Shown one piece after another: positions 58,162 through 64,000 of a stretch of 64,000 bases of DNA. The notes below the pieces were generated by a model that was not told the origin of the DNA, ran no database searches, and saw nothing but the letters and a program-made list of their open reading frames with translations. Origin of the DNA: Marinovum algicola (GTDB lineage Bacteria; Pseudomonadota; Alphaproteobacteria; Rhodobacterales; Rhodobacteraceae); the NCBI RefSeq assembly GCF_900109145.1, contig NZ_FNYY01000001.1, positions 372,001 to 436,000 on the forward strand, written 5' to 3'. The first letter of the stretch is position 1. Every line of letters starts with the position of its first letter. The position numbers and the translations under genes were made by a program.

Positions 58162-58644
58162 ATGACACAGAAGTTGCGCGACAACGAGGTGGCGGTTGCG
58201 ACGGATGCGCCGCGCGATGCGGCGCTGCATTTCATCGGCCGGATCCGCACGCCGTTCACCCGCCGCGACCTCTGCCCGCGGCAGGGGCGGCTCGACGGCC
58301 CGGACTGCCGGCTGGTGCTCGACGCGCCCTGGGCCGCCGGTCTGGCCGGGCTCGAGCGCTACGAATTTGCCGATGTGCTCTACTGGCTGCACGAAAGCCG
58401 CCGCGACCTGGTGCTGCAAAGCCCGCGCTCGGATGGCGCGGTGCGCGGTGTCTTTTCGCTGCGCTCGCCGGTACGGCCCAATCCGATCGGCCTGTCCAAG
58501 GTGGCGATTCTGCGGATCGAGGGGCCAGAGGTCATCGTGCGCGGTCTCGACTGTCTCGACGGCACGCCGCTGATCGATCTCAAGCCCGACCGCTGTGCCT
58601 ATACCATCGCCGCGCCCGACAAGCCGGCCGACCGCAGCCCCTGA
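58162..58644 (+). CDS. trmO: tRNA N6-threonylcarbamoyladenosine methyltransferase (TrmO)
   Basis: A 160-residue protein of the TrmO/UPF0066 family. ALHFIGRIRTPF opens the beta-barrel, and SPVRPNPIGLSKVAILRIEG is the strongest family motif, followed by LDGTPLIDLKPD. It methylates t6A37 of certain threonine tRNAs with SAM. The E. coli protein is longer by a carboxy-terminal domain; this short form is usual in alphaproteobacteria. Confidence 0.93.
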   Translation: MTQKLRDNEVAVATDAPRDAALHFIGRIRTPFTRRDLCPRQGRLDGPDCRLVLDAPWAAGLAGLERYEFADVLYWLHESRRDLVLQSPRSDGAVRGVFSLRSPVRPNPIGLSKVAILRIEGPEVIVRGLDCLDGTPLIDLKPDRCAYTIAAPDKPADRSP

Positions 58645-58659
58645 GCAAGGGAGCGGGGC

Positions 58660-60357
58660 TTGCGTCCGCCCGAGACACCTGACAAAAAAGCTCGGATGCC
58701 GACCGACAGCACCCTGAGCCCGCCCCGCCGCCGCCGTCATGCGGAACCGCTGCGCCTTTTGCGCGCGGCGGCCTATGCGGTGGCCGGGCTCTGCCTCTTG
58801 CCGATCCTTGCGGTGACGCTGGCCGGGGTCACCGGCGGGGTCGAAACGCTGACCCACCTGGCGCAGACCGTGCTGCCGCGTTACGCCGGCAACACCCTGG
58901 TGCTTGTCGCCTGCGTGGCGCTGGGCACGCTCAGCATCGGCACCGGTGCGGCCTGTTTCGTCACCATGACCGAATTTCGCGGCCGCCGGCTGTTCGAGAT
59001 CCTGCTGGTGGTGCCGCTGGCCTTTCCGGCCTATGTGCTGGCCTATGCCTATACCCATCTGCTCGACCATCCCGGCATCGTGCAGAGCACCCTGCGCGAG
59101 GTCATGGGCTGGGGGCCGCGCGATTATTGGTTCCCCGAGATTCGCAGTCTCGGCGGGGCCGCGGCCATGCTGGTTCTGGTGCTCTATCCTTATGTCTACC
59201 TGCTGGCGCGCGCCGCCTTTCTGGGCCAGAGCGCGAGCACTTTTCACGCCGCCCGCGCGCTGGGCAACACGCCGCTTCAGGCCTTTCTCAAGGTGACCCT
59301 GCCGATGGCGCGCCCGGCGATTGCGGCCGGCGTGTTGCTGGCGACGATGGAGACCATCGCCGATTTCGGCACGGTGTCCTATTTCGGCGTCCCGACCTTT
59401 GCCACCGGCATCTACACCAGCTGGTTTTCCATGGCCGACCGTGCCGCGGCGGCGCAGCTGTCGCTCGGGCTGCTGGCCTTTGCGCTGACCCTGGCGGTGC
59501 TCGAGCGCCGGTCGCGCGGCGAGGCCAAGTATCATACCGGCCAGCGGGTCGAGCGGCTGACCCGGCTGCGGCTGCATGGCAGCTCCGAATTCGCGGCCTG
59601 GGCGCTGTGCGCGGTGCCGGTGCTGTTCGGGGCGGTGATCCCGATCGTCGCGCTGGTGATCATGGGGCAGGGCTCGGGGCAGGATCTTATGAGCCGGCGC
59701 TATCTGGGGTTCATCCAGAACTCGCTGGTGCTCGCCGGCACGGCGGCGCTCTGCACTCTGGCCGCGGCGGTGGTTCTGGGCTTTTTTCACCGCGCCGCAC
59801 GCCGCCCGGGCGCGCGCTGGGCGATCTATGCCGGGCGGCTGGGCTATGCGGTGCCGGGCGGGGTGATCGCCGTCGGGCTGATGGTGCCTTTCGCCGCCTT
59901 CGACAACGCGCTGGACGCGGTGATGCGCGATTGGTTCGGGGTCTCGACCGGGCTGCTGTTCACCGGGTCGATCTGGGTCCTGGTCTTTGCCTATATGATC
60001 CGGTTTATGGCCGCCGCCATCGGCGCCTATGAGGGCGGGCAGAGCGCGATCAACCCCAATCTCGACGCCGCCAGCCGGGTGCTCGGCCAGTCGAGCTACG
60101 GCACCCTTCGGCGCATCCATCTGCCGATCCTGACGCCGTCCCTGCTGACCGCGCTGCTGATCGTCTTTGTCGACGTGATGAAGGAATTGCCGGCGACGCT
60201 GATCCTGCGGCCGTTCAATTATGACACGCTGGCGGTGCAGGCGCATCGGCTGGCGGCCGATGAACGGCTCGAAGGAGCGGCGGTGCCCAGCCTGGTGATT
60301 GTGGCGGTGGGCGTGCTGCCGGTTATCCTGCTCTGCCGCCGGGTGGGCCGGGAATAG
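58660..60357 (+). CDS. Ferric-iron-type ABC transporter permease (FbpB/FutB-like)
   Basis: A protein of about 565 residues with two fused permease halves of six helices each. The EAA loops are HAARALGNTPLQAFLKVTLP and LDAASRVLGQSSYGTLRRIHLP. This doubled layout is typical of Fe(3+) and thiamine importers. The TTG at 58660 follows AAGGGAGCGGGG; an ATG at 58696 is the alternative. The matching binding protein is the convergent gene at 60499. The ATPase gene is not in the window. Confidence 0.92.
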   Translation: MRPPETPDKKARMPTDSTLSPPRRRRHAEPLRLLRAAAYAVAGLCLLPILAVTLAGVTGGVETLTHLAQTVLPRYAGNTLVLVACVALGTLSIGTGAACFVTMTEFRGRRLFEILLVVPLAFPAYVLAYAYTHLLDHPGIVQSTLREVMGWGPRDYWFPEIRSLGGAAAMLVLVLYPYVYLLARAAFLGQSASTFHAARALGNTPLQAFLKVTLPMARPAIAAGVLLATMETIADFGTVSYFGVPTFATGIYTSWFSMADRAAAAQLSLGLLAFALTLAVLERRSRGEAKYHTGQRVERLTRLRLHGSSEFAAWALCAVPVLFGAVIPIVALVIMGQGSGQDLMSRRYLGFIQNSLVLAGTAALCTLAAAVVLGFFHRAARRPGARWAIYAGRLGYAVPGGVIAVGLMVPFAAFDNALDAVMRDWFGVSTGLLFTGSIWVLVFAYMIRFMAAAIGAYEGGQSAINPNLDAASRVLGQSSYGTLRRIHLPILTPSLLTALLIVFVDVMKELPATLILRPFNYDTLAVQAHRLAADERLEGAAVPSLVIVAVGVLPVILLCRRVGRE

Positions 60358-60444
60358 CGGCGCAGACTGGCGCGGGAGCCTGCCGCCGCGCATTGCTTGG
60401 CTCCGCAGGTCGGCGAGGCACGGCGCTTGATCCGCTGGACAGAG

Positions 60445-60473
60445 AAAAGCCCCGCCTGCGGAACAGGCGGGGC
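60445..60473 (-). terminator. Rho-independent terminator of the iron-binding protein gene
   Basis: GCCCCGCCTG (60449-60458) pairs perfectly with CAGGCGGGGC (60464-60473) around CGGAA. On the minus strand the stem is followed by TTTTC (complement of 60444-60448). It lies 26 bases past the stop at 60499. Confidence 0.85.
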
Positions 60474-60498
60474 CCTGGTCTTCGATCGGGCGCGGAGA

Positions 60499-61512
60499 TT
60501 ACTCCCAGCCGACCTGGTTGAAGATTTTCTGTGCGGTCGGGATGTTGCCGGCCACGGCGCTCAGATCGACGCTGTCGGGCTTGAAAAAGCCGAGCTCGGC
60601 CACCGAGGGGCTGATCGCCACACCGGGCACAGCCGGGTATTCATCGTTGCCGGCCGAGAAATACTGCTGCGCCTGATCCGAGGTCAGATATTCGAGGAAC
60701 TTGATCGCGTTCTCGCGGTTCGGGGCGTTCACCGCCACACCGCCGCCCGAGAGGTTCATATGCGCGCCGTTGCCGTTCTGATCGGGAAAGACCCAGCCGA
60801 TGCTGTCCAGGCTGTCGCTCAGACCGCTGACATCGGTGCGGATGGCGCGGGCAAAGTAATAGGTGTTCGACACGGCGATATCGCATTCGCCCGAGACGAT
60901 GCCGCGGAGCTGGTCGGTGTCGCCGCCCTGCGGATCGCGGGCAAAGTTGTCCTTGACTGCCTGGGCCCAGTCGCGCGCGGCCTCTTCGCCCTCATGCTCG
61001 ACGATGGCGGCCAGCAGGGTCTGCATGTAGGCGTTGGTCGAAGAGCGGATGCAGACCAGGCCTTCATACTCCGGCTTGGCCAGATCGGCATAGGTCGCGG
61101 GCGGGTTTTCCACATCGTTCTTGTCGTAGAAGATGATGCGCGAACGCTGCGAGAAGCCGAACCACTGGTTGTCGTCATCCTGGAGATAGGCCGGCACCCG
61201 CGCCTCGAGCAACTCGCTGTCGATCGCTTGCAGCACGCCAGCTTCCTTGGCGCGGGTCAGCCGCGAGGTGTCGACGGTGAGCAGCACGTCGGCCGGCGAG
61301 TTGGCGCCTTCGGATTCCATCCGCGCGATCAGTTCGTCGGCATTGCCTTCGATGCGGTTGATGGTGATGCCGGTCTGCGCTTCGAAATCGGAATAGAGCC
61401 GCTCGTCGGTGTCGTAGTGACGCGAGGAATAGAGGTTGACCTCACCCTCGGCCAGCGCCGCACCGGCGCTCAGGGACAGGGCAAGGATCGAGGTGACAGC
61501 GGTGTGCCGCAT
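60499..61512 (-). CDS. Ferric-iron ABC transporter substrate-binding protein (FutA/FbpA-like)
   Basis: A 337-residue periplasmic protein. The signal peptide is AVTSILALSLSAGAALA, cut before EGEVNLYSSRHYDTDERLY. Family marks are the His-Tyr of SSRHYDTD and the tyrosine pair in CDIAVSNTYYFAR that ligate Fe(3+). The ATG at 61512 follows GGAGAT; an ATG at 61524 is in frame. It is convergent with the permease gene but probably serves it. It has its own strong terminator. Confidence 0.94.
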   Translation of the reverse strand: MRHTAVTSILALSLSAGAALAEGEVNLYSSRHYDTDERLYSDFEAQTGITINRIEGNADELIARMESEGANSPADVLLTVDTSRLTRAKEAGVLQAIDSELLEARVPAYLQDDDNQWFGFSQRSRIIFYDKNDVENPPATYADLAKPEYEGLVCIRSSTNAYMQTLLAAIVEHEGEEAARDWAQAVKDNFARDPQGGDTDQLRGIVSGECDIAVSNTYYFARAIRTDVSGLSDSLDSIGWVFPDQNGNGAHMNLSGGGVAVNAPNRENAIKFLEYLTSDQAQQYFSAGNDEYPAVPGVAISPSVAELGFFKPDSVDLSAVAGNIPTAQKIFNQVGWE

Positions 61513-61580
61513 GTGTATCTCCATGGGTTGATATCTTACTAAATCTCTCGGTAATTGATCCGCAGGCGCGCTGCAATCCA

Positions 61581-61603
61581 ATTCCGACAAAATAGATCGG
61601 AAT
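61581..61603. promoter_or_regulatory. Inverted repeat between the iron-binding protein and LysE genes
   Basis: ATTCCGA (61581-61587) and TCGGAAT (61597-61603) are perfect arms around the AT-rich CAAAATAGA. It lies 69 bases upstream of the iron-binding protein start and 76 bases upstream of the LysE start. It is a candidate site for an iron regulator but does not match the Fur box or Irr box I know. Confidence 0.45.
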
Positions 61604-61678
61604 ATTTGCCGCGGGCGCTGCGCTGGACTTTCCGGTCCGGCCGCGCCAGAGAACGCAGCGAACAGGAACGGAGCGGAC

Positions 61679-62275
61679 ATGCAGGCGGCAGTCGCGGGAT
61701 TTGCACTCGGGTTTTCCCTCATTCTGGCGATCGGGGCGCAGAACGCCTTTGTGCTGCGGCAAGGGCTCAAGGGGCTGCATGTTCTGCCGGTGGTGCTGAC
61801 CTGCGCGCTGAGCGATGCATTGCTGATCGCCGCCGGCGTGGCGGGGTTTGGCGCTCTGGCCGAGGCGGTGCCGCTGTTCGAGACGGTGATGCGCCTGGGC
61901 GGGGCGGCCTTTCTGATCTGGTACGGGCTGCGCAATTTCCGCGCCGCGGCCGCGGGCGGCGCGGCGCTGGCTGACACCGGCGAAAGCACCCAGAGCCTGC
62001 GGGCGGCGGTGCTGACCTGCCTGGCGCTGACCTGGCTCAACCCGCATGTCTACCTCGACACCGTGGTGCTTCTGGGCTCGATCTCGGCGCAATATGACGA
62101 AAGACTGGCCTTCGCGCTGGGGGCGATGAGTGCCTCGTTTGCCTTTTTCTTCTCGCTGGGTTTCGGCGCCCGGCTGCTTCGGCCGCTCTTTACCTCGGCC
62201 CGGGCCTGGCAGATCCTCGACGTGGTGGTCGGGCTGACTATGTGGGCGATCGCGGCAAAACTCATTCTGGGATAA
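61679..62275 (+). CDS. LysE/ArgO-family amino-acid exporter
   Basis: A 198-residue membrane protein with about six helices. The family segment GFSLILAIGAQNAFVLRQGL is at the start, and LTWLNPHVYLDTVVLLGSIS is the second hallmark. It exports basic amino acids such as lysine or arginine. No LysG-type regulator is next to it. The EamA exporter gene follows 46 bases downstream. Confidence 0.93.
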   Translation: MQAAVAGFALGFSLILAIGAQNAFVLRQGLKGLHVLPVVLTCALSDALLIAAGVAGFGALAEAVPLFETVMRLGGAAFLIWYGLRNFRAAAAGGAALADTGESTQSLRAAVLTCLALTWLNPHVYLDTVVLLGSISAQYDERLAFALGAMSASFAFFFSLGFGARLLRPLFTSARAWQILDVVVGLTMWAIAAKLILG

Positions 62276-62321
62276 CGCTGCGGGCCTTGCACATCCCGCC
62301 CGGGCGGGTCTTGATGCGCGC

Positions 62322-63224
62322 ATGACAAAACCCCAGCCTTCCCCTGTGCGTGGCGTGTTCTGGATGCTGGTCACGGGGCTGTGCTTCGTGGCGGTAACGG
62401 CGCTCGTCAAATACCTCGACAATGCGGTGCCTTCGGCGCAGGCGGCGTTTCTGCGGTATGTGCTGGGGCTGGTCTTCCTGTTGCCGGCGGCCAGGACACT
62501 GCTTGCCACACGGATGAGCCCGCGTCAGTGGCGGCTCTTTGGCCTGCGCGGCGCGGTGCACACCCTCGGGGTGATCCTGTGGTTCTTTGCCATGACGCGT
62601 ATTCCCATCGCCGAGGTGACGGCGATGAACTATCTTTCGCCGGTCTATGTCACCATCGGGGCGGCGCTGTTTCTGGGTGAAAAGCTGGCTTTTCGGCGGA
62701 TCCTGGCGGTCTGTATCGCGCTGCTGGGGGCGGTGATCATCCTGCGGCCGGGCTTTCGCGAAGTGAACCCCGGCCATCTGGCGATGCTGGGCACCGCGGT
62801 GCTGTTTGCCTGTTCCTACCTGGTGGCCAAGATCGTGGCCGACGAGGTGTCGCCGACGCTGGTTGTCGCCATGCTCTCGGTCACCGTGACCATCGGGCTG
62901 GCGCCTTTTGCCTTGGTCGTCTGGGTCGCGCCCGACCTGTGGACGCTGGCGGTCCTGTTTGCCGTCGCCTGTTTCGCCACGGGGGGGCATTTTGCCATGA
63001 CCCTGGCGTTTCGCGCCGCGCCCCTGACGGTGACCCAGCCGATCACCTTTCTGCAACTGGTCTGGGCGGTCAGCCTCGGAGCACTGGTCTTTGGCGAACC
63101 GGTCGATCCGGCGGTGGTGCTGGGCGGCGGGCTGATCCTGGGCTCGGTCATCTTCATCACCCTGCGCGAGGCGCAGCTCAAGCGCCGCGAAGTGACGCCC
63201 GGGGTCAACGCGCCCAAGGTCTGA
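62322..63224 (+). CDS. EamA/DMT-family transporter
   Basis: A 300-residue membrane protein with ten helices in two EamA repeats (FWMLVTGLCFVAVTALVKYL, then GHLAMLGTAVLFACSYLVAK). Members export amino acids or metabolites, or import S-adenosylmethionine. The VAEVTAMNYLSPVYVTIGAA-like motif (IAEVTAMNYLSPVYVTIGAA) is the family's conserved loop. The substrate is unknown. The convergent XRE gene ends four bases downstream. Confidence 0.92.
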   Translation: MTKPQPSPVRGVFWMLVTGLCFVAVTALVKYLDNAVPSAQAAFLRYVLGLVFLLPAARTLLATRMSPRQWRLFGLRGAVHTLGVILWFFAMTRIPIAEVTAMNYLSPVYVTIGAALFLGEKLAFRRILAVCIALLGAVIILRPGFREVNPGHLAMLGTAVLFACSYLVAKIVADEVSPTLVVAMLSVTVTIGLAPFALVVWVAPDLWTLAVLFAVACFATGGHFAMTLAFRAAPLTVTQPITFLQLVWAVSLGALVFGEPVDPAVVLGGGLILGSVIFITLREAQLKRREVTPGVNAPKV

Positions 63225-63228
63225 GCCC

Positions 63229-64000
63229 TCACATCTCCTGCAACAGCGTTTCGATGTGATCGCCCAGAGCGCGGGCCGGGACCGCGGCCTCGCGCACCAG
63301 GTGATCGAAATGCCGGGTGATGGCGCGCACCCGCTCGGTGTCGCGGAAGGCCAGGTAATTGCTGCCGAGATAGATCACCGCCTGCAAGGGGCCAAAGATC
63401 GTCAGCGGCGCGGAATAGAGCCGGCGGGCGTCGAACAGGCAGATTCGCATCCGCGGATAGAGCTGCGCGGCCAGCCGCTGCAACCGCGCGAGCTGGGCCT
63501 GCCGCAGATCGCGGGGCAGCCCGGCGTAATATCCTGTGCCGCCGGCAAAGCTGGCGAGTTCGAACATCGGCAGGGAGATCTCGTAATCCGAGGCGGAATC
63601 GCGCATCCATTCCAGCCGCTCTTCCGAGGCGTTGATCGCCTGTTCGGCGGTGCGGCCCAGATGCGGCGTATATTCCCAATCCAGCACCTCGCGGGTCTTC
63701 AGCATGTCGGGCAGGGCAGGGGGAACATAGCGGATCTTGTAGCCGTCGGCCTCGAGATGCCAGTCGAAGATCTGCTGATCGACCAGCGCGCGCGGTGCCT
63801 CGGTGATGCGAAAGGCATTGGCGACAATGCGCGCGGCGCTCTCGGGTCGGTCCGACAGGCCCAGCAGCCAATCGGCCGAGACGCCCAGCGCCCGGGCACA
63901 TTCCGCCACCACTTGGCCGTTGGGCAGGCGTGCGCCGCTGCCGGAGACAAGCTGTGACACGGTCGATCGATCAACGCCGATGTCGCGCGCCAGGGCGCTC
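63229..64000 (-). CDS. XRE-type helix-turn-helix regulator, partial at right edge
   Basis: At least 257 residues; the start lies beyond the window. The visible DNA-binding part reads LARDIGVDRSTVSQLVSGSG, then VVAECARALGVSADWLLGLS, a Cro/CI-like domain. The remaining 190 residues (RIVANAFRITEAPRALVDQQ onward) form a mixed helical and beta domain that I do not recognise. The frame continues without stop to base 64000. An apparent GTG start at 63960 is internal to the HTH and is rejected. Confidence 0.82.
   Translation of the reverse strand, partial: SALARDIGVDRSTVSQLVSGSGARLPNGQVVAECARALGVSADWLLGLSDRPESAARIVANAFRITEAPRALVDQQIFDWHLEADGYKIRYVPPALPDMLKTREVLDWEYTPHLGRTAEQAINASEERLEWMRDSASDYEISLPMFELASFAGGTGYYAGLPRDLRQAQLARLQRLAAQLYPRMRICLFDARRLYSAPLTIFGPLQAVIYLGSNYLAFRDTERVRAITRHFDHLVREAAVPARALGDHIETLLQEM

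Noticed and set aside
1-64000. tRNA genes, rRNA genes, CRISPR arrays and insertion sequences
   Set aside because: Intergenic regions were read for cloverleaf ends, regularly spaced repeats and transposase frames; none was found. A tool search could still reveal a missed tRNA.

Overview
The window is GC-rich, densely coded alphaproteobacterial chromosome, most likely from a marine member of the Rhodobacteraceae (Roseobacter group). This rests on the mix of TRAP, ABC and TTT solute uptake systems, a HisD-like dehydrogenase of the HpsN type, an H-NOX/diguanylate cyclase pair, an HWE-family histidine kinase, a DUF1127 protein, and short intergenic repeats with the core GCCGAAAATA that I associate with this family. 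The organism name is an inference. No tRNA, rRNA, CRISPR array, transposase or prophage was seen.

Layout. 1-6.3 kb: end of a GMC oxidoreductase, a TRAP transporter (binding protein plus fused QM permease), a HisD/HpsN-like dehydrogenase and a UspA protein, probably one catabolic operon. 6.5-13.0 kb: a LacI-regulated sugar ABC operon with an intracellular five-bladed-propeller glycosidase. 13.0-19.7 kb: two sulfatases around a tripartite tricarboxylate transporter (tctCBA) and a GntR/FCD regulator. 19.8-23.2 kb: a YHS protein, a periplasmic copper chaperone, a sirtuin, a low-molecular-weight phosphatase, an entericidin-like lipoprotein and dodecin. 23.2-24.65 kb: an AT-rich two-gene insert unlike its surroundings. 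24.66-35.2 kb: lepA, acylphosphatase, an Lrp/amino-acid dehydrogenase pair, a HisA paralogue, UPF0173, ceramidase-like protein, gatC-gatA, a lipoprotein, an amidase, RNase P RNA and rpmG.

35.4-46.5 kb: a BI-1 protein, DUF1127, LysR, a quinone oxidoreductase, an XRE regulator, HisN-like phosphatase, 8-oxoguanine deaminase facing guanine deaminase, mgtE, 5-formyl-THF cyclo-ligase, a possible 6S-like RNA and YmdB. 46.6-51.0 kb: two SLC13/TrkA-C permeases around a class-I glutamine amidotransferase. 51.2-58.1 kb: MarR and truncated haemoglobin, YebC, a lytic transglycosylase lipoprotein, a PAS-HWE-receiver kinase, H-NOX and a GGDEF cyclase. 58.1-64 kb: TrmO, a ferric-iron ABC permease and its convergent binding protein, LysE, an EamA exporter and an XRE regulator running off the edge.

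The first 20 kb is a catabolic block in which three transporter classes each sit with their own regulator or degradative enzymes. In all three, the high-expression binding-protein gene is separated from the membrane genes by a strong GC-rich hairpin. The 54.5-58.1 kb block is a signalling cluster (kinase, gas sensor-like protein, c-di-GMP synthase) in which the H-NOX-like protein lacks the usual haem ligands. Several regulators (LacI, Lrp, LysR, MarR, XRE) have clear palindromes in the adjacent promoter region.
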